Positions 46,901-55,724 of a stretch of DNA of 64,000 bases are shown piece after piece (the first letter of the stretch is position 1; every line of letters starts with the position of its first letter). The translations under genes were made by a program, and so were the position numbers. The notes under the pieces were generated by a model. That model saw only the letters and a program-made list of their open reading frames with translations, did not search any database and was not told the origin of the DNA. The stretch is from Pseudorhizobium banfieldiae (GTDB lineage Bacteria; Pseudomonadota; Alphaproteobacteria; Rhizobiales; Rhizobiaceae): the NCBI RefSeq assembly GCF_000967425.1, contig NZ_FO082820.1, positions 1,736,001-1,800,000 on the forward strand, read 5' to 3'.

Positions 46901-47925
46901 ACGAGGTATTGCGCAGCAGCACAATGCCGGCTGGCTCCCGCCCGGCGCGGCTCGGCTTTCTCGGCGTCGGCTGGATCGGGCGTCATCGCATGGAGGCAAT
47001 CCTTTCTTCCGGGGCAGGAGAAGCAGTTGTAATCGCGGATGCGTCTCCGGAGATGGTCGAGGAAGCTCGCCGGATCGCGCCGGCCGCCAAGGTCGTTGAC
47101 GGGTTCGATGAACTCCTTCGGCACGAACTGGACGGCATCGTCATCGCCACCCCCAGCGCGCAGCATGCCGCCCAGTCGATCCAGGCGCTCGAGGCTGGCT
47201 TTGCTGTCTTCTGCCAGAAGCCGCTGAGTCGCAATGCACGCGAAGTGGAAGCGGTCGTCGATGCCGCCCGCAAAGCCGATCGCCTGCTCGGCGTCGATCT
47301 GTCCTACCGTCACACGCAGGGCATGGAGCACATCCATACCCTCCTGCAGAATGGCGAGCTCGGGTCAGTTTACGCGGTCGATCTCGTCTTCCACAATGCC
47401 TATGGACCAGACAAACCCTGGTTCTATGACAAGCAGCTTTCGGGTGGAGGCTGTGTGATGGATCTCGGCATCCATCTGGCAGATCTCGCGCTGTGGGCTC
47501 TCGATTTCCCGCAGGTGGAGAAGGTATCGTCGCAACTCTTCCACCAGGGCCGGCGAATTTCTGGGCAGGCCGCCGAGGTCGAGGATTTTGCCACGGCCAC
47601 GATCGAGCTTTCGATGGGCACTGTTCTGAGGCTGACCTGCTCGTGGCGCCTCCAGGCTGGGACCGATGCGATCATCGGAGCGAGCTTCTACGGCACCGGC
47701 GGAGGCGCAGAAATGCGGAACGTGAGCGGCTCCTTCTACGACTTCGTTGCGGAGCGCTTCCAGGGGACATCTCGGGCTCCGTTGTCCGAGCCTCCGGAAG
47801 CCTGGGGCGGAAGGGCCGCCGTAGACTGGGCCCGCAGGCTTCAGTCGGGCGGCCGGTTCGATCCCGCATGCAGCGAATACACCGCAGCGGCGGCCGTCAT
47901 CGACCAGATCTACTCTGCTGCTTGA
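46897..47925 (+). CDS. Gfo/Idh/MocA family oxidoreductase
   Basis: A 342-residue NAD(P)-dependent sugar-type dehydrogenase. The N-terminal Rossmann fold reads RLGFLGVGWIGRHRMEAI; the usual EKP motif appears as CQKPLSRN, and the catalytic-domain block GGGCVMDLGIHLADLALWAL is clear, with the active-site histidine in GIHLAD. It overlaps the MDR gene by four bases. The context next to NDP-sugar epimerases and glycosyltransferases suggests production of an unusual sugar. Confidence 0.87.
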   Translation: MNEVLRSSTMPAGSRPARLGFLGVGWIGRHRMEAILSSGAGEAVVIADASPEMVEEARRIAPAAKVVDGFDELLRHELDGIVIATPSAQHAAQSIQALEAGFAVFCQKPLSRNAREVEAVVDAARKADRLLGVDLSYRHTQGMEHIHTLLQNGELGSVYAVDLVFHNAYGPDKPWFYDKQLSGGGCVMDLGIHLADLALWALDFPQVEKVSSQLFHQGRRISGQAAEVEDFATATIELSMGTVLRLTCSWRLQAGTDAIIGASFYGTGGGAEMRNVSGSFYDFVAERFQGTSRAPLSEPPEAWGGRAAVDWARRLQSGGRFDPACSEYTAAAAVIDQIYSAA

Positions 47926-48036
47926 AGCTGATCCGACTGTCCGTCTGCCGGTGAGGCCTGTGACATGATTCATCGCCGCTCGGCCGGCGCGGAACCTCTT
48001 TGCCCTCTGGGGGTTGTGAGGCTCAAGGAGTTCTCC

Positions 48037-48162
48037 ATGCGCATTATTTTCGTCGTGATGCTCGCGTCAGTCCTGAGCATCCTCGCATTCAAGTACGTCG
48101 ATCGGTCGATCGGCGAGTCGGATATCATGGCCTCGCCGATGGAGATGTCAGCCGAGAACTAG
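48037..48162 (+). CDS. Small single-span membrane protein (41 residues)
   Basis: MRIIFVVMLASVLSILAFKY followed by a short polar, methionine-rich tail: one hydrophobic segment that could be a membrane anchor or signal peptide. The start is supported by AAGGAG seven bases upstream; the frame extends further upstream without a better site. I do not recognise the family. Confidence 0.6.
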   Translation: MRIIFVVMLASVLSILAFKYVDRSIGESDIMASPMEMSAEN

Positions 48163-48215
48163 TGCTTGGCCAGAGGCGAGGCATAGGAACCATCCTACTG
48201 ACGGAGGACGAAGCC

Positions 48216-48425
48216 ATGTCCCGGAAGCAGATCATCCTCACCTTCCTTACAGCAATGACCGTTTACGTCCTGGCCGTTTTCCTGTGGCCGTCAAACATTA
48301 CCCCCTCATCTCAGCCTGGTTCCGAGAAAGGAGCTCGGCTGGCAGGGTTGTCCAGCGAAGACGACTTCCGCCAGGAACGCTTCGGCGTTCCGTCGCCGGA
48401 GCAGACAGAGACCCGGATACAGTAG
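48216..48425 (+). CDS. Small membrane-anchored protein (69 residues)
   Basis: Begins MSRKQIILTFLTAMTVYVLA, a single N-terminal membrane segment, then a polar tail with acidic and arginine residues (SSEDDFRQERFG). The ribosome binding site GGAGGA is strong. It follows the 41-residue gene in the same direction, 53 bases apart, so the two may be one operon. Function unknown. Just after the stop, an imperfect GGAGG...CCTCC hairpin may terminate transcription. Confidence 0.62.
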   Translation: MSRKQIILTFLTAMTVYVLAVFLWPSNITPSSQPGSEKGARLAGLSSEDDFRQERFGVPSPEQTETRIQ

Positions 48426-48509
48426 GAGGCACCGCGAACACGGCACCTCCTTCTCGAGGATCGGTGAGAACCGTCGTCGCCGCTTGTTCGGTAGCGCGGC
48501 GCGGTTGTC

Positions 48510-48848
48510 CTACTCGTGGATTTCGTAGGAACCCATTTCGCAAAGGTTCTGGCTGTCCTCGGTCGTATCCAGATCCGAATCCGCGGAAAACTCGAAGCGC
48601 ATGTCGTATTCGCAGACGCTGCGGCCATCCGCGATCGTGATGCGGATGCTCTCACCCGGCTCAAGCACGTCATTTCCAAAGACGTCTTCTTCCCATTCAT
48701 CGACGCCGACTGGCGAGGTGTAGAAGCGCTCAAGCGTGGAATTGGTCGAGTTCTTCAGGGTGAAGACGAGATCTTCCGCCTGCGCCACGCCTGCAGATAC
48801 GAAAACAGCCGTCAGGGTAGCGACGGCGGCCATGCTTGTCTTGATCAC
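48510..48848 (-). CDS. Small secreted protein of unknown function
   Basis: About 112 residues: a signal peptide (TAVFVSAGVAQAED cleavage region) and a mature domain of about 88 residues with VFTLKNSTNSTLERFYTSP, GVDEWEEDVFG and the C-terminal DLDTTEDSQNLCEMGSYEIHE. Two cysteines (in SVCEYD and NLCEMG) could form a disulphide. I have seen such proteins in rhizobia and cyanobacteria but know no function. The GTG at 48848 follows AGGAG and gives a clean signal peptide; an ATG at 48869 is possible. Convergent with the two small membrane protein genes. Confidence 0.75.
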   Translation of the reverse strand: MIKTSMAAVATLTAVFVSAGVAQAEDLVFTLKNSTNSTLERFYTSPVGVDEWEEDVFGNDVLEPGESIRITIADGRSVCEYDMRFEFSADSDLDTTEDSQNLCEMGSYEIHE

Positions 48849-49085
48849 GATTTGAAATCTCCTGCCCATGATTGGGCACGAATCTCTTAGCAGGAATGTT
48901 CCAGCCGGCAATCGGGGTGGTGGCACTTCCGGTACGGCCAGAATCAAGGTTACCGAAGTTTAAGTTGGTCTTCCCTGGCCCGCGTGGCATCTGCAGATTG
49001 CATCCGCAACCGATTGATCTGGCGCAGGGTCGTCCGGACTGCTTGCGTCTAGGCTTGTCGGGACGGCGAACGAGGAACAGGAACA

Positions 49086-50369
49086 TTGAAAGTCGAGACC
49101 GACATCGAGAGACAGAAGGCCGACGCCGTTCCGGATCTTGCCGCGATCCTGGCAGCCCAGGGCCGCAAGCCGCGAAGCTCTCGGCTTTGGTGGAGCGTGA
49201 TCCTCCTTGCACTTCTCTCCGGCGCCATCGGCGGATATCTATATTTTCAGGGCGACGGCGAGGCATACAATTATACGACAGCCCCCCTTGAGCGCGGCGA
49301 TCTGCAGGTCATTGTCACCGCGACCGGTTCCGTGCAGCCGACCGACCAGGTGGATATCTCCAGCGAGCTCTCCGGTACAATTCGGGCAGTGAATGTGACC
49401 TACAACTCCTCGGTCAAGGCAGGCGCGGTTCTGGCCGAACTCGATACCAACAAATTGCAGGCCGATCTGGAAAATGCCCGTGCGCAGGTCGCCTCCGCCC
49501 GCGCCAACCTCCTGAAGGCAGAGACTGAGGTTGCATCAGCGAAGACGGCTCTGGATCGCCTTACAGCGCTTGCTGATCGCAACATCAGCAGCCGGCAGGA
49601 CCTTGATTCGGCCCGCTTCGCGCACGAAGCCGCGATCGCCGCCAAGGCAGTCAGCGAGGCATCGGTCCAGGCCGCCGAAGCAAGCCTGCGTCTGGCTGAA
49701 GTGAACCTCGGCAAGTCCAAGATCATCTCACCGATCGATGGCGTGATCCTGACGCGGGATGTGGAGCCGGGCCAGACCGTCGCCTCCTCCCTCAATGCGC
49801 CAATCCTCTTCACTATTGCCGGCGACCTTCGGCAGATGGAGTTGCAGGTGGCGGTCGACGAGGCGGATGTGGGGCAAGTGAACGAGGGACAGGAGGCGAC
49901 TTTCGCCGTGGATGCCTATCCGGATCAGCACTTCCCTGCCCGGATCCAGACCGTTCGCTTCGCTCCCGAGACGGTTTCAAATGTCGTCACCTACAAGGCG
50001 ATCCTGACCGTCGAGAATAACGACCTTCTGCTGCGGCCGGGGATGACGGCGACAGCTGATATCGTAGTCGAGTCGGTGGAAGACGCGCTGCTCGTGCCGA
50101 ATGCGGCCCTTCGCTATAGTCCGCCGGCCGTCCGCACCGGTAGCAGCGGAAGTATCCTGACCCGCCTTTTCCGCCCGCCACGCATGGGAGGCGGGCGCCA
50201 GTCAGGGCGTGACGAAGCCAGCCGAAGCGTATGGGTTCTCCGTGGCGGCACGCCGCAGCGCGTGACTTTGGAAACCGGACCCTCCGACGGGCAATCGACG
50301 GTCGTGCGTTCCGGCGAACTTGAGGAAGGCGATCTGGTGATCACCAACGCAACCGCCCGCAACGGTTGA
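49086..50369 (+). CDS. MacA-like periplasmic adaptor (membrane fusion) protein
   Basis: A 427-residue adaptor of an ABC export system. A cytosolic N-terminus precedes one membrane segment (WWSVILLALLSGAIGGYLYF, about residues 36-55), then the lipoyl/barrel-sandwich half LERGDLQVIVTATGSVQPTD, an alpha-hairpin coiled coil (about residues 120-205, Ala-rich heptads) and the second half SPIDGVILTRDVEPGQTVAS. The start is TTG at 49086, behind GAGGAACAGGAACA. It lies 7 bases before the ATPase gene, forming a three-gene MacAB-type operon. No outer-membrane channel gene is adjacent. Confidence 0.9.
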   Translation: MKVETDIERQKADAVPDLAAILAAQGRKPRSSRLWWSVILLALLSGAIGGYLYFQGDGEAYNYTTAPLERGDLQVIVTATGSVQPTDQVDISSELSGTIRAVNVTYNSSVKAGAVLAELDTNKLQADLENARAQVASARANLLKAETEVASAKTALDRLTALADRNISSRQDLDSARFAHEAAIAAKAVSEASVQAAEASLRLAEVNLGKSKIISPIDGVILTRDVEPGQTVASSLNAPILFTIAGDLRQMELQVAVDEADVGQVNEGQEATFAVDAYPDQHFPARIQTVRFAPETVSNVVTYKAILTVENNDLLLRPGMTATADIVVESVEDALLVPNAALRYSPPAVRTGSSGSILTRLFRPPRMGGGRQSGRDEASRSVWVLRGGTPQRVTLETGPSDGQSTVVRSGELEEGDLVITNATARNG

Positions 50370-50376
50370 CGAGTCG

Positions 50377-51093
50377 ATGGACAACCAACCCTTCATCGAG
50401 TTACGGCAGGTCTCAAAATTCTACGGGCGCGGCGAGGCAACGATCCGCGCACTTGATCATGTCGACCTGGCCATCAGCCAAGGCGAGTTTGTGTCGATCA
50501 TGGGTCCCTCGGGTTCCGGAAAGTCCACGGCCATGAACATTGTCGGAGGCTTGGACGTGCCCTCCTCCGGCGAGTACCTGTTTCAGGGCATCCCGACCGC
50601 CAACTTTACCCGGACTCAACTGACTCTGCTGCGTCGCCACATGCTTGGCTTCGTGTTCCAGGGTTTCAATCTCCTGGCGCGCACCTCGGCGATCGAGAAT
50701 GTCGAGCTCCCACTGGTTTATCGCGGCCTGCCCGCGCGGAAACGGCGCAAGCTTGCACAGCAAGCCCTCGAGCAGGTGGGGCTTCAAGGCCGTGAAAGCC
50801 ACACCACACAGGAACTTTCCGGCGGCCAGCAACAACGGGTAGCAATCGCCAGGGCGATCGTCACCGATCCCGCCGTGCTGCTTGCCGACGAGCCTACTGG
50901 TAATCTCGACACCAAGACCAGCCGGGAGATCATGGATCTGATCTCCCGCTTGAACCGCGAGCGGAACATCACGGTCATCATGGTCACGCATGAAGAGGAC
51001 ATCGCTGCCTACGGCCGGCGCCTCCTCCGCTTCGTCGACGGCAGGCTTGCCAGCGATGAGAGCCATGTCCGGGAGGCCCGGCATGTTCCTTGA
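50377..51093 (+). CDS. MacB-type ABC exporter ATP-binding protein
   Basis: A 238-residue ATPase of the LolD/MacB class. Walker A MGPSGSGKSTAMNIVGGLD, the Q-loop with LGFVFQGFNLLART, signature ELSGGQQQRVAIARAIV and Walker B VLLADEPTGNLD are all present. Unlike E. coli MacB, the nucleotide-binding and membrane domains are separate polypeptides. Its end overlaps the permease start by 11 bases. Confidence 0.93.
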   Translation: MDNQPFIELRQVSKFYGRGEATIRALDHVDLAISQGEFVSIMGPSGSGKSTAMNIVGGLDVPSSGEYLFQGIPTANFTRTQLTLLRRHMLGFVFQGFNLLARTSAIENVELPLVYRGLPARKRRKLAQQALEQVGLQGRESHTTQELSGGQQQRVAIARAIVTDPAVLLADEPTGNLDTKTSREIMDLISRLNRERNITVIMVTHEEDIAAYGRRLLRFVDGRLASDESHVREARHVP

Positions 51094-52285
51094 GACGGCG
51101 AAGCTCGCCCTGAGAGCGATCCGACGCAACTTCCTGCGATCCTTTCTGACCGTGCTCGGTGTCGTCATCGGCGTGGCGGCCGTGATTGCGATGGTCACCA
51201 TCGGCAACGGCACGACCGCCCAGGTTCAGGCGGAACTCACGCGTCTCGGAACTAATACGCTTTTCGTCCGCCCAGGACAGTGGGGACCCGGCCGCGCGAG
51301 CACGGAAGCAAAGCGGTTCGATGACGGTGACGTCGAGGCGATCCGCAATCAGATAAGCGGGCTGCGCGCCGTCGCCCCCGTCAACCGTGGTAGTGCCACC
51401 ATCATCGCAGGGGGAGAGAACCGCTCCTCCAGCGTGATAGGCACCACCAACGACTACCTGATCGCGCAGGACTGGGATCTGGCCTCCGGGCGGGCTTTCC
51501 TTCCCGGCGAGGAGCGCGGCCAGGCGGCCTGTTTCATTGGAGAGACGGTCAGGCGGGAGCTTTTCGGCACGGCTGATCCGGTAGGGCAAACAATCCGTGT
51601 CAGCAATATTGCATGCCCGGTGGTCGGGCTCCTTGCTCCGAAGGGCCAATCGGGCTTGGGGGACGATCAGGATGACACGGTCATCATGCCGCTGAAGCTG
51701 CACCAGCGGCGTATCGGCGGCACCACCACCATTTCCAGCATCACCCTCTCGGCCCAGGATGGCGTCTCCACCGCCATGGTGCAGGCCGACGTCGAAAGCC
51801 TCTTGCGCGAGCGCCGCCGGATCGGAATCGGCCGCGATGATGACTTCTCCGTCGCGGACATGTCGCAGATGGCAGCGGCAATGACCGGTACTACGACATT
51901 GCTGACGGGGCTTCTCGGCGCAGTGGCTGCCGTCAGCCTGCTTGTCGGGGGTATCGGCATCATGAACATCATGCTCGTCTCGGTGACTGAGCGAACACGG
52001 GAGATTGGCATTCGTCTGGCGATCGGTGCGCTGGAAAGCCAGGTGCTGACGCAGTTCCTGGTCGAGGCGGTCATGCTCTCGGTTTTCGGAGGCGTGGCGG
52101 GAATTCTGACCGGACTTGGCCTCGCCTATGGCGTGGTCGGCCTCTTGAACGTCCCCTTCGTGACTAGCCCGACGATCATCCTCGTCGCTTTCGCCTTTTC
52201 AGCCGTGATCGGCGTCGTATTCGGCTATTTCCCTGCCCGCCGCGCCGCGCAGATGAACCCGATAGACGCGTTGCGCCATGAATAA
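51083..52285 (+). CDS. MacB-type ABC exporter permease
   Basis: A 400-residue FtsX/MacB-type permease: an N-terminal membrane helix (FLTVLGVVIGVAAVIAMVTI), a large periplasmic domain (about residues 45-270) and three C-terminal helices including LLVGGIGIMNIMLVSVTERT with REIGIRLAIGA. The ATG at 51083 follows GGGAGG and overlaps the ATPase gene, so the two are translationally coupled. MacAB-type pumps export macrolides, peptides or lipids; the substrate here is not evident. Confidence 0.92.
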   Translation: MFLETAKLALRAIRRNFLRSFLTVLGVVIGVAAVIAMVTIGNGTTAQVQAELTRLGTNTLFVRPGQWGPGRASTEAKRFDDGDVEAIRNQISGLRAVAPVNRGSATIIAGGENRSSSVIGTTNDYLIAQDWDLASGRAFLPGEERGQAACFIGETVRRELFGTADPVGQTIRVSNIACPVVGLLAPKGQSGLGDDQDDTVIMPLKLHQRRIGGTTTISSITLSAQDGVSTAMVQADVESLLRERRRIGIGRDDDFSVADMSQMAAAMTGTTTLLTGLLGAVAAVSLLVGGIGIMNIMLVSVTERTREIGIRLAIGALESQVLTQFLVEAVMLSVFGGVAGILTGLGLAYGVVGLLNVPFVTSPTIILVAFAFSAVIGVVFGYFPARRAAQMNPIDALRHE

Positions 52286-52322
52286 GCTGGAAGAAAGTCG
52301 CAGCAGGAAGCGGACGGACGGC

Positions 52323-52715
52323 TCAGCCTGCGTGCGACTGCTCGGCGCGCTCGCGTGCCAATGCGGCCAGATCAGCCGGCTTCAATTCGACTGACTCACC
52401 GCAGCCGCATGCCGACGTCTGGTTTGGATTCACAAAGGTGAAGCCCGATCTCATCTTCGTCGATTCGAAATCCATCCGGGTGCCCAGGAGGTAAAGGACG
52501 GCAGAGGGCTCGACCCAGACGCGCGCACCCGCGTGCTCGATCAGGTCGTCCTTGGGATTAGGCTCCGTGACCAGATCGATCGTGTACTCCATCCCGGCAC
52601 AACCGCCCTTCTTGATGCCGACGCGCACGCCTTTGGCATCAGGACCGGAGTTCCCGACGATCGCCTTAACGCGGTCGGCCGCGGCGTCAGTCATGCTCAT
52701 TACTGCAAAGCCCAT
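52323..52715 (-). CDS. sufA: Fe-S cluster assembly/carrier protein SufA
   Basis: A 130-residue A-type carrier (HesB/IscA family) that receives Fe-S clusters from SufBCD and passes them to apo-proteins. The three cluster ligands are Cys in KKGGCAGMEY and the pair in TSACGCGES, here extended in FVNPNQTSACGCGESV. It is the last gene of the suf operon, 75 bases after sufT. It is convergent with the MacB-type permease gene, with 37 bases between the stops. Confidence 0.93.
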   Translation of the reverse strand: MGFAVMSMTDAAADRVKAIVGNSGPDAKGVRVGIKKGGCAGMEYTIDLVTEPNPKDDLIEHAGARVWVEPSAVLYLLGTRMDFESTKMRSGFTFVNPNQTSACGCGESVELKPADLAALARERAEQSHAG

Positions 52716-52790
52716 GGGCCAATGCTCCTTCCACCCCCGGCGTCAAGGGCCGGTGCTGTTGGATCAATGTAAGTTCCGCCCGTAAGGCGA

Positions 52791-53171
52791 TCAATACCAG
52801 CCGACGGCGACCTGCGCCTCTTCGGACATCCGCTCCGGCGTCCACGGCGGATCGAAGGTCATCTCCACCTCGACGCCAGAGACGCCCTCCACGGCTCCGA
52901 CCGCATTCTCCACCCAGCCAGGCATCTCCCCGGCGACGGGGCAGCCGGGGGCCGTCAAGGTCATGACGATCTTGACCATGCGATCATCCTCAATGTCGAT
53001 CTTGTAGATCAGTCCAAGCTCGAAGATGTCCGCCGGAATTTCCGGATCATAAACGGTCTTCAGTGCGGCGATGATGTCATCGCTAAGCCGCGCCAGTTCT
53101 TCCTGCGGGATCGCCGACTGGACGATGCCTTCGCGGGCATCCCACTTCAGTTCGCTGTCTTCCACGGCCAT
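52791..53171 (-). CDS. sufT: SufT-type Fe-S assembly factor (DUF59/MIP18 family)
   Basis: A 126-residue DUF59 protein. The core VYDPEIPADIFELGLIYKID and MTLTAPGCPVAGEMPGWV, with the conserved cysteine in APGCP, is typical. SufT proteins help Fe-S cluster maturation under high demand. The ATG at 53171 follows GAGGACC, 10 bases after the sufS stop. In Agrobacterium the corresponding operon position has been called sufX. Confidence 0.88.
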   Translation of the reverse strand: MAVEDSELKWDAREGIVQSAIPQEELARLSDDIIAALKTVYDPEIPADIFELGLIYKIDIEDDRMVKIVMTLTAPGCPVAGEMPGWVENAVGAVEGVSGVEVEMTFDPPWTPERMSEEAQVAVGWY

Positions 53172-53181
53172 GGCAAGGTCC

Positions 53182-54423
53182 TCAGGCAAAGAATGTACGG
53201 GCGTAGTCGAGCGCATCTGCGAGAGCGTCGACCTCGGCACGTGTATTGTACATGCCGAACGATGCGCGGCATGTGGAGGTAACGCCGAACCGCTTCAAGA
53301 GCGGCATCGCGCAATGGGTACCGGCACGAACGGCGACACCTCGGCGATCGATGACCATCGAGACGTCATGGGCATGGATCCCGGCGAGTTCGAAAGAGAA
53401 GATCGCGCCCTTCCCCGGTGCATTGCCGATGATCCGCAGCGAATTGATCGCCCGCAGCCGCTCGGCAGCGTAAGCCGCCAGATCGGCTTCATGCTTCGCG
53501 ATCGCTTCGCGGCCGATTGTGTCGATATAGTCGAGCGCGTAGCCAAGGCCGATCGCCTGGACGATCGGGGGCGTTCCCGCTTCAAACCGATGCGGCGGAT
53601 CGTTGTAGGTGATCTCGTCTTCGCTGACGTCGACGATCATCTCACCGCCGCCCTGGAAAGGCCGCATCTCCTGCAGCCGTTCCTTCTTGCCGTAGAGCAC
53701 GCCGATGCCGGAGGGCCCGTAGAGCTTGTGGCCGGTCATCACGTACCAGTCGCAGTCGATGTCCTGGACGTCCACCGGCATGTGAACCGCGCCCTGGCTA
53801 CCGTCGATCAAGACCGGAATACCGCGATCATGGGCGATACGGCAGACCTCCTTGACGGGCACCACCGTGCCCAGGGCGTTCGACATATGGGTGACAGCGA
53901 CCAGCTTAGTCTTGTCCGTCAGCGACTTCTCGAAGTCCTCGATGTGGAAGGCGCCGTCCTCATCGACCGGCACCCAGACCAGCTTCGCCCCCTGTCGCCC
54001 CCGGATGAAATGCCACGGCACGATGTTGGAGTGATGCTCCATGATGGTGATGACGATCTCGTCGTCCTCGCCGATCTTCGGCATCCCCCAGCCATACGCC
54101 ACCGTATTGATGGCCTCAGTGGAGGACTTCGTGAAGACGATGTCGTCCACCGATGGAGCGTTGAGGAACCGTCTTACCTTCTCGCGAGCGCCTTCATAGG
54201 CATCCGTCGCCGCGTTCGACAAGAAGTGCAAGCCGCGATGGACATTCGCATATTCCTGCGAATAGGCGTCTGCTATCGCGTCGATCACGACCTGCGGCTT
54301 TTGGGCCGAGGCGCCATTGTCCAGATACACCAGAGGCTTGCCGTAGACCTCCCGCGACAGGATCGGAAAATCCCGGCGAATGGCTTCAACATCGTATTCT
54401 GTCGCTGGCGTGATCTGGTCCAT
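53182..54423 (-). CDS. sufS: SufS-type cysteine desulfurase
   Basis: A 413-residue PLP enzyme (group II) that takes sulphur from cysteine for cluster assembly. The PLP lysine is Lys233 in MTGHKLYGPSGIG, and the persulphide cysteine is Cys371 in VRAGTHCAMPLL. The start follows the sufD stop by two bases. It corresponds to the downstream desulfurase (sufS1) of the Agrobacterium operon; a second, different desulfurase gene begins the operon. No sufE gene is adjacent. Confidence 0.95.
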   Translation of the reverse strand: MDQITPATEYDVEAIRRDFPILSREVYGKPLVYLDNGASAQKPQVVIDAIADAYSQEYANVHRGLHFLSNAATDAYEGAREKVRRFLNAPSVDDIVFTKSSTEAINTVAYGWGMPKIGEDDEIVITIMEHHSNIVPWHFIRGRQGAKLVWVPVDEDGAFHIEDFEKSLTDKTKLVAVTHMSNALGTVVPVKEVCRIAHDRGIPVLIDGSQGAVHMPVDVQDIDCDWYVMTGHKLYGPSGIGVLYGKKERLQEMRPFQGGGEMIVDVSEDEITYNDPPHRFEAGTPPIVQAIGLGYALDYIDTIGREAIAKHEADLAAYAAERLRAINSLRIIGNAPGKGAIFSFELAGIHAHDVSMVIDRRGVAVRAGTHCAMPLLKRFGVTSTCRASFGMYNTRAEVDALADALDYARTFFA

Positions 54424-54425
54424 GG

Positions 54426-55703
54426 TCAGGCGTGCTTTTCCAGCCAGGTCGAGATGACGCTTTCCAGCGCTTCGACCAGCTTTTCGTCCTCGAGTTCCTC
54501 GACAATCTCGGCGACGAAGGCATTGACCAGCATGGCCCGCGCCACGTTCTCCGGGATCCCGCGTGAACGCAAATAGTAGAGGTGGTTCTTGTCGATGTCC
54601 GTGACGGTCGCACCGTGGCCGCAGACCACGTCGTCGGCGAAGATCTCCAGTTCCGGCTTCACGGAGAACTCGCCGTCGTCCGTCAGCAGGAGCGTGTTGC
54701 ACGCCATCTTGGCATCGGTCTTCTGGGCGTCAGGTGCCACGCGGATCATGCCCTGGAAGACGCCCCTGGCCCGGTCGAAGACCACGTTGCGGATGATCTC
54801 GGTCGAGCTGGTGTGCGGCACGTTGTGGCCCAGCACCAGCGTGACGTCTGTGTGGGTCTCCTGGCCGAGGAGATTGACGCCGCGGAGGGTCAGTTCGCTT
54901 CCCTCGCCCTCGACATCGATCCTCAGTTCCTGGCGCACCAACTTGCCGCCGACATTGACGACGAAGAGCTTCAGCTTCGCTTCGGCTGCAAAGCGCACGC
55001 GGATCTGGCCGAGATGCGTGTCATCGGCGCCCTGCTCCTGCAGGATCACCCAAACCACGTCAGCGCCCTCTTCCAGTGTCAGGTCGCTGATGGAGGATAT
55101 GAAGGCGGCGTCACCAGTCACCGAGCGGTGACGTTCAACGATCGTCGCCCGGGAACCCGCGCCGAACGTCACCGGGAAGCGGGTATGAACCTGCCCTGCC
55201 CCGTGCAGCGCCTGCAGTTCGATCGGCGTTTCTACCGTTGCCCCGGCCGGCACGTTGATCTGGTAACCGTCGCAGACAAAGCTGCCGTTGATTTTGCCAA
55301 TCGCGTCGTCCTTGTCACGGGCCGTGAGCGATTGCGCGGCCGCACCGCTGACGAGGGTGTCGGCAAAACTAGAAACCTCGGCGCCATCGACGATAACGGA
55401 CGGCGCAGCAGCACCCTGAAGGACCGGCAATACCGTTGCCCCTTCAATGAGCGAAGCAACGGGTTCAATCGTCGGCGCCACCACGTTCGAGGCCGGCACA
55501 GCGCGCAGCAGCGTGCGCAGGTCCGTATAGTGCCAGGATTCGACCCGGCGCGTCGGGAGCCCGGACGTCTTCAAGTCGTCCAGCAGACGGTCGCGAGTAC
55601 CCGCAACAGCACCGTTGCCCGGCAGGCTCCCCATCTGTTCATTATAGGCCTCGATCAGCGCCGTTTCGGCTGCCGTCAGGCGATTGGTCATCTGAATGTT
55701 CAT
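54426..55703 (-). CDS. sufD: Fe-S cluster scaffold complex subunit SufD
   Basis: A 425-residue SufB/SufD-family beta-helix protein, partner of SufB and SufC in the scaffold. The C-terminal half has VKPELEIFADDVVCGHGATV and YYLRSRGIPENVARAMLVNA, typical of SufD. ATG at 55703 after AAGGA; another ATG lies four codons inside. It lies 21 bases after sufC and is followed directly by sufS. Confidence 0.94.
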   Translation of the reverse strand: MNIQMTNRLTAAETALIEAYNEQMGSLPGNGAVAGTRDRLLDDLKTSGLPTRRVESWHYTDLRTLLRAVPASNVVAPTIEPVASLIEGATVLPVLQGAAAPSVIVDGAEVSSFADTLVSGAAAQSLTARDKDDAIGKINGSFVCDGYQINVPAGATVETPIELQALHGAGQVHTRFPVTFGAGSRATIVERHRSVTGDAAFISSISDLTLEEGADVVWVILQEQGADDTHLGQIRVRFAAEAKLKLFVVNVGGKLVRQELRIDVEGEGSELTLRGVNLLGQETHTDVTLVLGHNVPHTSSTEIIRNVVFDRARGVFQGMIRVAPDAQKTDAKMACNTLLLTDDGEFSVKPELEIFADDVVCGHGATVTDIDKNHLYYLRSRGIPENVARAMLVNAFVAEIVEELEDEKLVEALESVISTWLEKHA

Positions 55704-55724
55704 GTCTACATCCTTCCCGGGGGT

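Noticed and set aside
36630..47925. Recent horizontal transfer of the glycan cluster
   Set aside because: No integrase, transposase or tRNA-junction repeat is seen, and GC content and codon use look like those of the neighbours. The nearest tRNA gene, tRNA-Lys, ends over 1 kb away with core genes between.
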